Source: Belliella baltica DSM 15883 (lineage in GTDB: Bacteria > Bacteroidota > Bacteroidia > Cytophagales > Cyclobacteriaceae). Taken from it: a stretch of 64,000 nucleotides of DNA. The notes under the pieces were generated by a model that did no database searches, was not told where the DNA came from, and was given only the letters and a program-made list of their open reading frames with translations. This document shows positions 34,309-43,563 of this stretch, piece by piece. A program made the translations under genes and the position numbers. The stretch covers positions 2,191,501-2,255,500 of the forward strand of contig NC_018010.1 in the NCBI RefSeq assembly GCF_000265405.1, written 5' to 3'. The number at the start of each line of letters is the position of its first letter. The first letter of the stretch is position 1.

Positions 34309-34485
34309 TAAATTTAGAGCTGTGTTGAACGTTTAACTATTAATGAAGGACAATTATCCATCTGATAATTTGTGATAAATATGTATACTGATATCATTGC
34401 AGATACTCATATTCTATTTTCTGTTTAGGCAGTTAATCATTATATTTCATTCATAGTCTTCTGAAACTTTTAAATAGTTTTTAAA
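34309..34485. other. AT-rich leader region of the potassium channel gene
   Basis: No gene, hairpin or clear TAnnTTTG promoter could be recognised between the 21-bp array and the channel start. Confidence 0.4.
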
Positions 34486-36174
34486 ATGAAATTTCTATCT
34501 GCCCAAATCACACTTCTTTTAAACAACAGATCTGATAGACGAAATCTTAAGATTCTGTTTAGGTTTATTATGATTTTACTCGTGATGATTACTGTTTTCT
34601 CAATTATGTTTCATTTTTTAATGATGCGCGAGGGGCAAAATTTTTCTTACGTAACTGGCTTTTACTGGACTTTGACAGTTATGTCTACCCTAGGTTTTGG
34701 TGATATCACTTTTCATAGTGACGCAGGTCGCTTATTTTCAATTGTCGTCTTATTATCAGGGATGCTTTTTCTATTGGTATTATTCCCATTTACATTTATC
34801 AACTTTTTTTATTCCCCTTGGATGAAAGCCCAAGAGCAAACCAAAGTACCAAGTGAATTACCGAAAAATACAAGTGGGCATGTTATCTTGACTAGATATG
34901 GGACGATAACAGAGGCTTTAATTAAAAAACTTGATCGTTTCAATTACAATTATGTAGTGCTTGTTTCTGATTTTCAAGAGGGTTTGCGTCTAAGAGAGCT
35001 TGGTGTCAAAGTGATGCTAGGGAATTTGGTAGATCCAGAAGCTTACATGGCAGCTAGAGTAGAAAATGCCGCATTGGTAGCAACTACAGAGTCAGATGTT
35101 TTGAATACTAATGTGGCATTTACTGTTAGAGGTGTTTCGAAAAATGTCCCAATTATAGCAACATGTAGTTCAGAACATTCGGTTGACATTCTCAAGTTAG
35201 CGGGGAGTAATCAAGTCTTGCAATTAGGCGAGATTTTGGGTGTATTTCTTTCTCGTAGGGCGAATGGAGGTGATGCTAGAGCACATGTGATTGGAAAATT
35301 TGATGAATTGCAAATTGCAGAGGCAATGGTCACTGGGTCCTCTTTGATAGGAAAAATGCTCAAAGAAACAAACCTTCGTCAAGAAATAGGTGTGAGTGTA
35401 GTAGGTTTATGGGAAAGAGGAAAGTTCAAATCTCCACAACCTGAAACACTGATTTCAGAAACCACGGTCTTGGTTTTGGCAGGATCACAAGTTCAAATAG
35501 ACCAATACAATAATAAACATGGAGTAAAATCTGACATCAATTCACCTGTAATCATCATAGGTGAAGGCAGAGTAGGTCGGGCAACTGCAAGAGCTTTAGC
35601 TAATAGACAAATTGATTACAGAATCATTGAAAAGGATGTCACTCGGATTTACGATAGAGAGAAGACAATTTTTGGAGATGCGGCAGAATTGGAAATTCTC
35701 CAAATAGCCGGTATCAAAGATTCTCCTTGTGTCATTATCACGACCCATGATGATGATGTGAATGTTTATTTGACGATTTATTGCAGAATGCTTCGGTCAG
35801 ACATTCAAGTGATTACAAGGTCTTCATTGGAGCGCAACCTTGGGACAATGCATCGTGCTGGAGCAGACTTTGTGATGTCCTATGCCTCAATGGGGGCAAA
35901 TACAATTTTAAATCTCTTGCAGAGATCAGACATTTTGATGGTAGCTGAGGGACTGGATTTAATCAAAGTGAAGGTTCCACAAAAACTGGAAGGTAGATCA
36001 ATTATGGAGTCTTCCATAAGAAAGGAAACAGGTTGTACAGTGATTGCAATTAGAGCAAATGAAGAAGTGAACATCAATCCTGATCCGCATACTCTTTTGG
36101 CGAAAAATTCAGAAATCATATTGATCGGCACAGTAGAATCTGAAAATAGATTTTTTGAAATCTATGGGAAATAG
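34486..36174 (+). CDS. Potassium channel with two RCK (TrkA-N/TrkA-C) modules
   Basis: A 562-residue membrane protein. Two transmembrane helices (about 22-45 and 82-108) bracket the pore with filter STLGFGD (residues 67-73), a K+-type filter in its GFGD variant. A cytosolic RCK unit starts near 135 (HVILTRYGTITEALIKKLDR) and a second near 353 (VIIIGEGRVGRATARALANR), each followed by a TrkA-C-like segment, the last ending SEIILIGTVES. Tandem RCK on one chain is the GsuK/BK-type layout; ligands such as NAD(H), ADP or Ca2+ gate related channels, but none can be assigned here. Monocistronic, directly right of the 21-bp array. Confidence 0.92.
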   Translation: MKFLSAQITLLLNNRSDRRNLKILFRFIMILLVMITVFSIMFHFLMMREGQNFSYVTGFYWTLTVMSTLGFGDITFHSDAGRLFSIVVLLSGMLFLLVLFPFTFINFFYSPWMKAQEQTKVPSELPKNTSGHVILTRYGTITEALIKKLDRFNYNYVVLVSDFQEGLRLRELGVKVMLGNLVDPEAYMAARVENAALVATTESDVLNTNVAFTVRGVSKNVPIIATCSSEHSVDILKLAGSNQVLQLGEILGVFLSRRANGGDARAHVIGKFDELQIAEAMVTGSSLIGKMLKETNLRQEIGVSVVGLWERGKFKSPQPETLISETTVLVLAGSQVQIDQYNNKHGVKSDINSPVIIIGEGRVGRATARALANRQIDYRIIEKDVTRIYDREKTIFGDAAELEILQIAGIKDSPCVIITTHDDDVNVYLTIYCRMLRSDIQVITRSSLERNLGTMHRAGADFVMSYASMGANTILNLLQRSDILMVAEGLDLIKVKVPQKLEGRSIMESSIRKETGCTVIAIRANEEVNINPDPHTLLAKNSEIILIGTVESENRFFEIYGK

Positions 36175-36355
36175 ATTTCATAGATTTGCCTCATAATCTG
36201 ACTACTTTGCAATTAAAAACAATAGATTAAAAAAGATGAAAAGTAGAAAGGCTTGATAATTGTTATGTTGGGATAGAATGTGAAAAGTTGTTTTTTGGAA
36301 TAAAAATCATTCTAAATTCACACTTCAAAATTCTCAAGCTATAGGAATATTATCC

Positions 36356-36363
36356 TATCTTTG
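36356..36363 (+). promoter_or_regulatory. TAnnTTTG promoter box before the GT4 gene
   Basis: TATCTTTG lies 21 bp before the ATG at 36385, matching the Bacteroidota -7 box. No well-placed -33 TTG is seen, so this is a moderate call. Confidence 0.45.
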
Positions 36364-36384
36364 ATCTTTTAACCAAATTCTTGA

Positions 36385-37539
36385 ATGCCAAAATTAATTC
36401 GAATCACGACTGTTCCGCTTTCGCTCAAACTTTTACTTTCTGGACAGATGAAGTTTATGAAAGATTCCGGCTGGGAAGTGCTCATGGTAAGTGCTGATGG
36501 AAGAGAAATCAACGAGGTAGTCAAAAGAGAAAAATCCTCGCATCACATTATTCCTTTTACGAGGCAAATTACTCCTTTTTGGGATTTATATTGTTTGTGG
36601 TTGTTGTTTAGGCTTTTTAGAAAAGAGAAGCCAGATGTTGTCCATACCCATACTCCTAAGGCAGGATTGTTAGGAATGATTGCAGCAAAATTTGCAGGTG
36701 TAAAGGTGCGGATTCATACAGTTGCAGGTTTACCCTACATGGCTGCTGAAAAAAACAAAAAGAGTCTCCTGATTAAAGCAGAAAAGTGGACATACAAGTA
36801 TGCAACTCATATTTGGCCAAATTCCGAATCATTAAAGGATTTTATTCTTACTGAAAAATTGATAGGAGAAAGTAAAGTAGAAGTACTTGGGTCAGGTTCA
36901 AGCAATGGAGTAGATCTTGATATTTACAATAGGTCCTCCCTCAAAGAAAATCACTTAGTAGCAGCTACAATGCGAGTGATGCCTGGAGAAAATGAATTTA
37001 TCATATTGGCAGTCGGGAGGTTGGTCAAGGACAAAGGAATAGAGGAGTTAGTAAAAGCCTTCTTAGATTCTAAAATTGTCAATCGAGCTAAATTAGTGTT
37101 ATTGGGGTCTTTTGAACAAGAACTCAACCCAATAGATGATCAAATTCTAAGACAAATTCAAGATCATCCAAGAATCGTACAGATTGAGTGGACAGATCAT
37201 GTTTCTCACTACATGGCGATTTCAGATATTCTGGTTCATGCTTCACACAGAGAAGGTTTTCCAAACGTGCTTTTGGAAGCAGGAGCGATGCAATTACCAA
37301 TCATTTGTTCCAATATTATTGGAAACAAAGACGTAGTCACTGATAGAAAAACCGGATTGATGTTTCCAGTTAAAAAAGTAGATGTCTTGAAAGATGCACT
37401 CGAATTTGCCTATGTCAAAAGAGAATATATGCAGCAATTGGCGGGAAATCTTCATCAGGAGATCGTGACCAAATATGATAGAAAAGTAATGCATGCACTA
37501 ATTTTAGAAAATTACAATAAGCTCTTGTCAGAGAATTGA
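36385..37539 (+). CDS. GT4 glycosyltransferase (PglA-like)
   Basis: A 384-residue GT-B fold retaining glycosyltransferase. The N-domain begins IRITTVPLSLKLLLSGQMKF and contains KPDVVHTHTPKAGLLGMIAA. The C-domain has the donor site ILAVGRLVKDKGIEELVKAF and the EX7E region HREGFPNVLLEAGAMQLP. The N-terminal HTHTPKAGLLG pattern is common in PglA-like enzymes that extend Und-PP-diNAcBac, which would suit the bacillosamine genes 13 kb upstream; that link is inference. It heads a small plus-strand cluster with the epimerase (68-bp gap) and rmlB (46 bp further). Confidence 0.9.
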   Translation: MPKLIRITTVPLSLKLLLSGQMKFMKDSGWEVLMVSADGREINEVVKREKSSHHIIPFTRQITPFWDLYCLWLLFRLFRKEKPDVVHTHTPKAGLLGMIAAKFAGVKVRIHTVAGLPYMAAEKNKKSLLIKAEKWTYKYATHIWPNSESLKDFILTEKLIGESKVEVLGSGSSNGVDLDIYNRSSLKENHLVAATMRVMPGENEFIILAVGRLVKDKGIEELVKAFLDSKIVNRAKLVLLGSFEQELNPIDDQILRQIQDHPRIVQIEWTDHVSHYMAISDILVHASHREGFPNVLLEAGAMQLPIICSNIIGNKDVVTDRKTGLMFPVKKVDVLKDALEFAYVKREYMQQLAGNLHQEIVTKYDRKVMHALILENYNKLLSEN

Positions 37540-37607
37540 TTAGACTTTAATTTAGGTGAAATGACTACTTAGGAGAATTTTCATCATACATTTTATATGA
37601 TTTGATT

Positions 37608-38660
37608 ATGAAATATTTTATAACAGGAACAGCAGGCTTTATCGGATTTCACCTCACTAATGCGCTTATCGAAAGAGGCGATGAGGTTTATGGGGTGGAT
37701 AATATCAACGATTATTATGATGTAAATCTGAAATATGCCCGTCTTGAAGCTGCTGGAATCAAGCGAGATGATGTAGCTTTCGGAAAAGCTGTAAAATCAC
37801 AAACATTGAAAGGCTATACTTTTATGCAATTGGATATTGCAGACAAAGCCAAGATTTTTGAGATCTTCAAAGAAGAAAAAATAGATGTAGTGGTGAATTT
37901 GGCTGCTCAAGCAGGAGTGAGGTATTCTTTGGAAAACCCTGATGCCTATCTTCAGGCCAACATTCAAGGGTTTATGAATATTTTGGAAGCTTGCAGAAAT
38001 TACCCAGTGAAACACTTGGTGTATGCATCTTCCAGTTCTGTCTATGGCTCCAATACCAAAATGCCTTTTTCAACTTCAGACAATGTTGATCATCCTGTAA
38101 GCTTATATGCTGCAACCAAAAAATCCAATGAATTGATGGCGCATACTTATAGCCATTTGTTCAATATTCCTACTACAGGACTTCGGTTTTTTACAGTTTA
38201 TGGACCTTGGGGAAGACCTGATATGGCATTGTTTCTTTTTGCAGATGCGATGAGTAAAAATGAACCAATCAAGGTATTCAATCATGGTAAAATGAAAAGA
38301 GATTTTACTTATGTTGCTGATATCGTAGAAGGAATCATCAGAGTCTCCGATAAACCCGCAAGTCCAAATACAGCTTGGGAAGGAAATCAACCCGATCCAG
38401 GAAGCTCCAAAGCACCTTACAAAGTTTACAATATTGGAAACAGTAATCCAGTAGAATTGATGGATTATATCAAGGCATTGGAAAAAGCTTTGGGTAAAGA
38501 GGCAGAAAAAGAAATGCTACCACTACAAGCAGGAGATGTTCCCGCCACATTTGCTGATGTAAGTGACTTGAAACGTGATACAGGTTATCAGCCACAGACT
38601 CCTGTTGTAGAGGGTGTTGCCAAGTTTGTGGAGTGGTATAAAGCTTTTTATCAAAAATAA
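37608..38660 (+). CDS. UDP-glucuronate 4-epimerase-type SDR epimerase
   Basis: A 350-residue extended SDR enzyme. NAD-binding FITGTAGFIGFHLTNALIER is followed by VYGVDNINDYYDVNLKYARL, the stretch that marks UDP-glucuronate 4-epimerases (CapI/GAE family) rather than GalE. The catalytic motif is YAATKKSNE. GLRFFTVYGPWGRPDMALFL is also typical. It would convert UDP-glucuronate to UDP-galacturonate. ATG at 37608 is preferred over an in-frame TTG two codons upstream. It lies between a GT4 gene and rmlB. Confidence 0.9.
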   Translation: MKYFITGTAGFIGFHLTNALIERGDEVYGVDNINDYYDVNLKYARLEAAGIKRDDVAFGKAVKSQTLKGYTFMQLDIADKAKIFEIFKEEKIDVVVNLAAQAGVRYSLENPDAYLQANIQGFMNILEACRNYPVKHLVYASSSSVYGSNTKMPFSTSDNVDHPVSLYAATKKSNELMAHTYSHLFNIPTTGLRFFTVYGPWGRPDMALFLFADAMSKNEPIKVFNHGKMKRDFTYVADIVEGIIRVSDKPASPNTAWEGNQPDPGSSKAPYKVYNIGNSNPVELMDYIKALEKALGKEAEKEMLPLQAGDVPATFADVSDLKRDTGYQPQTPVVEGVAKFVEWYKAFYQK

Positions 38661-38706
38661 TGACTGGGAGTTAAGTCTATTTATTCTATCTTAAAATTTT
38701 CTGAAA

Positions 38707-39759
38707 ATGTCTAAAAATCTATTGATCACAGGAGGAGCTGGCTTTATTGGCAGTCATTTGGTTCAACTTTTCGTAGAAAAGTACAAATCGTACAAAATTG
38801 TCAACCTTGACTGTTTGACTTATGCTGGAAATCTAGAGAACCTAAAGGCGGTAGAGGGTGCATCCAACTATTTTTTCGAAAAAGTTAATCTTTTAAATGT
38901 TGCTGAATTGGAACGGGTATTCGACAAACACAACATCACAGATGTCATTCATCTGGCAGCGGAATCTCATGTAGATAGATCGATTTCTGATCCACTTGCA
39001 TTCGTCAATACCAATGTAATCGGCACAGTCAACCTTCTCAATGTAGCAAAGTCCAAATGGACTGATTTGGATAAACATTTATTTTATCATGTTTCTACCG
39101 ATGAAGTTTATGGTTCGTTGGATGATGGTGGATTTTTTACGGAAGAAACTCCCTATGACCCACAATCCCCCTATTCTGCTTCCAAAGCAGCATCAGATCA
39201 TTTTGTAAGGGCTTACACGAATACTTACGGGTTAAGAACGGTGATTACTAACTGTTCTAATAATTATGGGCCTAATCAGTTTCCTGAGAAATTGATTCCA
39301 TTATGTATTCATAATATCAGAAACAATAAGCCCCTTCCAGTGTATGGAAAGGGTGAAAATATCAGAGATTGGCTCTTTGTAGTCGATCATGCGAGAGCAA
39401 TTGACCTTGTGTTTCACGAAGGAAAAGTAGGTGAGACTTATAATATTGGCGGTTTCAACGAATGGAAAAACATTGATATTGTGAAGCTTCTTTGTAAGAA
39501 GATGGATCAAAAGCTTAATAGACCTTCAGGTACCTCAGAGAAACTCATTACTTATGTCAAAGATCGGGCTGGACATGACTTGCGCTATGCGATTGATGCC
39601 AACAAGATCAAAAATGAATTGGGCTGGAAGCCGAGTCTTCAGTTCGAAGAAGGGATTTCAAAAACGATTGATTGGTATTTGGGAAATGAAACTTGGCTCA
39701 ACAATGTCACCTCTGGAAACTACCAGAAATACTACGAGGAGCATTATCAGGAAAGGTAG
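38707..39759 (+). CDS. rmlB: dTDP-glucose 4,6-dehydratase
   Basis: A 350-residue SDR enzyme giving dTDP-4-keto-6-deoxyglucose, the second step after RmlA. Motifs: LITGGAGFIGSHLVQLFVEK, LDCLTYAGNLENL, HLAAESHVDRSISDP, FYHVSTDEVYGSL, the catalytic YSASKAASDHFVRAY, and NCSNNYGPNQFPEKLIPL. This is textbook RmlB. It ends the second sugar cluster; rmlC and rmlD are absent here, so the final sugar (rhamnose or an amino-deoxy sugar) is unknown. Confidence 0.95.
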   Translation: MSKNLLITGGAGFIGSHLVQLFVEKYKSYKIVNLDCLTYAGNLENLKAVEGASNYFFEKVNLLNVAELERVFDKHNITDVIHLAAESHVDRSISDPLAFVNTNVIGTVNLLNVAKSKWTDLDKHLFYHVSTDEVYGSLDDGGFFTEETPYDPQSPYSASKAASDHFVRAYTNTYGLRTVITNCSNNYGPNQFPEKLIPLCIHNIRNNKPLPVYGKGENIRDWLFVVDHARAIDLVFHEGKVGETYNIGGFNEWKNIDIVKLLCKKMDQKLNRPSGTSEKLITYVKDRAGHDLRYAIDANKIKNELGWKPSLQFEEGISKTIDWYLGNETWLNNVTSGNYQKYYEEHYQER

Positions 39760-40062
39760 GGAAGAGATGACTTATCCGACTCGGCGGAGGAGAAGTGAGA
39801 TTGAGACATAAGATGAGTTGTTGAATTATCTCAATTCTGTGTCCACTGAAGTGTGGAGCTACAGGTATTATTGAATAGAAAATTTTCTTCGAATGCTGAT
39901 TGTAGAATCAATTTCCAAGGGTTTTAATCCTTGGATCTTGGATAATAAAAAGATCAACAAAATTCACAATCCCGCAAGGGGTTGAATGTAGTAGGTTAAT
40001 AAAATCAGAATCTTTTTAGCCTGTTCAGGAAAATAAAAAATAATAGGTTTAAAAACTTAAAG
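39760..40062. repeat. Spacer with REP-like hairpins
   Basis: Gene-free. It carries hairpin units akin to those at 33.6-33.96 kb: 39915-39934 (ccaagg ... ccttgg) and 39968-39983 (aatccc gcaa ggggtt). The second closely resembles the unit at 33677-33694. Confidence 0.55.
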
Positions 40063-40098
40063 ATTAAAAAAGCCACCCTTTCGGATAGCTTTTTTAAT
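40063..40098. terminator. Terminator between rmlB and the BNR-repeat gene
   Basis: An 11-bp perfect stem (attaaaaaagc 40063-40073 with 40088-40098), A-rich on one arm and T-rich on the other, so it can work in both directions. It lies 26 bp past the minus-strand stop. Confidence 0.75.
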
Positions 40099-40123
40099 GG
40101 TTGAATAAATAAATCTATTTCAA

Positions 40124-43100
40124 TTATTTAATCTCAACACTTTCAATTTCCTTGAAAATATCGATTTTTGTGCTTTTCACCTTTTCTTCGAATGCTTTCC
40201 AATCTCCTTCAAAGAACTCTTTCCATACTTTCAGCGCATCTTCAGCACTTTCTTTAGCATGATTCAACAAGCGCTCTTCTGTTTCTCCAGGAGCTCCGTA
40301 AGATGAGTTTGCATAACTTCTTGGGGCACCTTGACGACTCATGTTGGTAGGGAAGAGGTTTCTTACGATACCTTGTCCTTCTCTAGATGGACCATAGAAT
40401 GCTTCGTTGACAGTGTCAAGTTTTTTCTTGATTGCAGTAACTTCTTTAGCTAATGCTTTTGATTCCTCAGTATCTACATCTTTGATGTAATTAGAGATTT
40501 TTTCTATAGTTCCTCTTGCTTCTTGAATCTGTCTGATGGCTTTGCCCATTTCAGCACCAAGAACCTCTGTTTTCTTGATAAATTCTTCTCTCGCTCTCAA
40601 ATCAGCCAAGTTGGTGTTAATTCTTGGGTCAGAATATACGTTGATGGAAGTTTCAGAACTTTCTTCCCCATAAGTGAAGACCAATTTATACTTTCCTGGA
40701 AGTGCATCTCCACCACTTGGTTCGTAGAATCTATTTCCACCTCTGCCACCACGACCAAATCCACCTGGATTTTCTACTGATGATTTTCTGTCAAGACCCC
40801 AAATCAATTGATTTACTCCTTGAGAAGGTACCGTTTTCAGTGTTCTGATTTGCTCACCAGATTCATTGAAAATAGCAACTGTAACTGTGTCTAATTTTTC
40901 TTTTCCAGGATCATTCAAAATGAAATTTAACCTGCCTCCAAAAGTCCTGTTTTCACCTGCATACTTACCATCTGCCGGGAATCGTTCACCATGTGGCTGA
41001 TGAATTTCCGCTTGATAAGCATCTGAAGGTTCTACTGCCGTGATTTTTGCAGCTGGAGCTTTCCCTTGATTTTTAGCATAAACTCTCAATGGTCGAATGT
41101 CATCCAACACAAATAAAGATCTTCCGAAAGTTCCGATTACCAAATCAGCTTCTCTTTCCTGAATAACCATATCGTAGGTCGAAACAGCATTTGGATAGCC
41201 ATGTCTCCATTGGTTCCAAGTTTTTGCATTATCAAAAGATGCATACAATCCATATTCGGTACCCAAGAAGACCAAATTAGGTTCCACTGGATCTTGGACG
41301 ATAGAAAGTGCATAACCCCAAACTTTATTGTCATCAGCTATTCTTTCGTAGCTTCCGCCATAGTTCTTTGTTCTGTAAGCATAAGCGCTAAAATCATTGT
41401 TTCTATAATTATTAGCTACTATCCATGCTTCGCCTGCATCATAACGAGAAGCTTGAATCTGTGGAATCCAGCTCGCTTTTGGAAGACCTGTTAACTTCGC
41501 TGCCGTATTTGTCCAAGTTTTTCCTCCATCTTTAGTTACCTGAACATTTCCATCATCGGTACCTACCCAAATTACATTTTTGTCGATTGGGCTAGGAGCG
41601 ATTGTGATGATCGTCGTATGGTTTTCAGCTCCTGTAATGTCAAAAGTCAAACCACCTGTTTCTTGTTGCTTTTGTTTTTCAGGATCATTGGTTGTCAAAT
41701 CTGGGGAAATGATCTCCCATGTTTCACCTCTGTCTGTACTCTTGTGTAAAAACTGGCTACCAAAGTAAATTGTAGCGGCATCATGTGGGGCTTGTGCCAA
41801 AGCAGCATTCCAGTTGAATCTTAAGAAAACATCTTTATCTGGATGAGTTGGTTTAATTGTTCTTTTGTGTCCTGTTTCTTTATCAAAACGAGTAACATTT
41901 CCTCCTTGAGACATGGAATAACCATATCTGGAGTCTTCAGGGTCAGAAACTGCATCAAAGCCATCTCCAAATTGTAATTCTTGCCAATAAGTATTTCTAA
42001 TACCATCCCTTCTCCAAACATAAGCCGGACCAACCCAGCTTCCGTTATCCTGTAGACCTCCATAGATATTGTAAGGAATTTCATTGTCAACATTGATGTG
42101 ATACCATTGTCCAACAGGAATGTTCTCGGCAAAATACCATGTTTTACCTCCATCTCTTGTAATATTCAAACCGCCATCATTGCCATCTATGATCAACCTT
42201 GGATCATTTGGATTGATGTACCAAGCGTGATGATCAGGGTGAACACCTGCGTATTGTAAGATTTGAGTAAATGACTTACCTCCATCTTCACTCATCCCAA
42301 CTCTTGAATATAAAGTGTATATGCGATCAGCATTTTTAGGATCAGCATAAATTTCGTAATAGTAGAATGGTCTATCACCAATTTCGCCTTTGTTATTGAC
42401 AAGTCTGAAATCTACCCCGCCGTTTTCTGATACATAAAGACCATTCTTACTGGATTCTACTAATGCATAGATTTTTTGACTATTGGCTTTGGAAATAGCA
42501 AGTCCCATTCTACCATAAGGCCCTTTAGGAAGCCCATTTTTATCGTCTAATTTTTTCCAGTTGTCCCCACCATCATGTGTTACATAAAGTCCCGAAGAGG
42601 AACCTCCTGAACTGAAGAACCAAGGATACCTTCTATGCTCCCACATGTTGACAAATATTTTATTTGGGTTGTTGGGATCCATGACCATTTCACCTACCCC
42701 AGTTTTGGTGTCTATGTAAAGGATTTTATTCCAAGTCTTTCCACCATCTGTAGTTTTGTAGACCCCTCTATCTTCTTGTTCTCCCCAAGGAGAACCTATA
42801 GCACCCACATAAATGGTGTTTGGATCGTCAGGATGAATGATAATTCTGTGAATAGCTCTTGTTTTCTCAAGACCCATCAATTCCCAAGTTTTCCCTGCAT
42901 CCAAAGTTCTGTAAATTCCATAACCTAGATTCAGTGAATTTCTAGGATTTCCTTCTCCTGTTCCTACCCAAACCACATCTGGGTTTTTCTGGTTGATTGC
43001 GATGGCTCCGATGGAGTGAACTTTTTCTTCATCGAATATAGGTTCCCAAGTGATTCCTCCTGAAGTAGATTTCCAAACACCACCGGATGCTGCACCAGCA

Positions 43101-43306
43101 TAGATTGTATTTGGATCATCATGAATGGCATCAATTGCTGTGATTCTCCCACTCATAGCCGCAGGGCCAACATTCCGTGCTTTCATAGACTTAAACATGT
43201 CCATGTCCACTTGTTGCGCAGTAGCAAAATCAGGAATGATTAGGGCGAATACAAGGGACAATCCTAGAAGCTTAAATTGATGAAGCTTTTTAGTATAGTT
43301 TTTCAT
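40124..43306 (-). CDS. Secreted VPS10/sortilin-like BNR-repeat protein
   Basis: A 1060-residue exported protein. A signal peptide (LLGLSLVFALIIPDFATA) precedes two beta-propellers built of BNR/Asp-box blades; repeated S/T-x-D-G-G-K-T-W units are visible (TLDAGKTW, TTDGGKTWNKI, TRDGGKTWYF, TKDGGKTW, STDRGETW). The C-terminal part (about 780-1060) has an immunoglobulin-like region with EQIRTLKTVPSQGVNQLIWG and then helices. Such proteins are abundant in Bacteroidota and often named glycosyl hydrolase without proof; no catalytic residues can be assigned. Probably cell-surface or periplasmic. Monocistronic and divergent from the M1 peptidase gene. Confidence 0.87.
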   Translation of the reverse strand: MKNYTKKLHQFKLLGLSLVFALIIPDFATAQQVDMDMFKSMKARNVGPAAMSGRITAIDAIHDDPNTIYAGAASGGVWKSTSGGITWEPIFDEEKVHSIGAIAINQKNPDVVWVGTGEGNPRNSLNLGYGIYRTLDAGKTWELMGLEKTRAIHRIIIHPDDPNTIYVGAIGSPWGEQEDRGVYKTTDGGKTWNKILYIDTKTGVGEMVMDPNNPNKIFVNMWEHRRYPWFFSSGGSSSGLYVTHDGGDNWKKLDDKNGLPKGPYGRMGLAISKANSQKIYALVESSKNGLYVSENGGVDFRLVNNKGEIGDRPFYYYEIYADPKNADRIYTLYSRVGMSEDGGKSFTQILQYAGVHPDHHAWYINPNDPRLIIDGNDGGLNITRDGGKTWYFAENIPVGQWYHINVDNEIPYNIYGGLQDNGSWVGPAYVWRRDGIRNTYWQELQFGDGFDAVSDPEDSRYGYSMSQGGNVTRFDKETGHKRTIKPTHPDKDVFLRFNWNAALAQAPHDAATIYFGSQFLHKSTDRGETWEIISPDLTTNDPEKQKQQETGGLTFDITGAENHTTIITIAPSPIDKNVIWVGTDDGNVQVTKDGGKTWTNTAAKLTGLPKASWIPQIQASRYDAGEAWIVANNYRNNDFSAYAYRTKNYGGSYERIADDNKVWGYALSIVQDPVEPNLVFLGTEYGLYASFDNAKTWNQWRHGYPNAVSTYDMVIQEREADLVIGTFGRSLFVLDDIRPLRVYAKNQGKAPAAKITAVEPSDAYQAEIHQPHGERFPADGKYAGENRTFGGRLNFILNDPGKEKLDTVTVAIFNESGEQIRTLKTVPSQGVNQLIWGLDRKSSVENPGGFGRGGRGGNRFYEPSGGDALPGKYKLVFTYGEESSETSINVYSDPRINTNLADLRAREEFIKKTEVLGAEMGKAIRQIQEARGTIEKISNYIKDVDTEESKALAKEVTAIKKKLDTVNEAFYGPSREGQGIVRNLFPTNMSRQGAPRSYANSSYGAPGETEERLLNHAKESAEDALKVWKEFFEGDWKAFEEKVKSTKIDIFKEIESVEIK

Positions 43307-43563
43307 TTAGTATTTGAGTTGATGATTTTAATTCAATAAAACAGATAATTAACAAGGATAATACTAATTTGATATGGAGGGAAATTAGGTTTGATGAAAG
43401 GTCTTGAAAATTGCTTTCAGGAGTGAAATTTATAATGAACTGGAATTCGGAAAAAAGGATAAGTTTTATTGAAAGAATTAAAAAGTGAGCACATTAATTT
43501 TACCAACGGCTTGTAAGCTGATATGATTATAGGTTATTTTAGCAAAAAAAAAAACTCAATAAT

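Noticed and set aside
34486..36174. Potassium channel and the adjacent repeats as one functional system
   Set aside because: The only link is proximity; the channel has its own leader and the repeats resemble dispersed elements.
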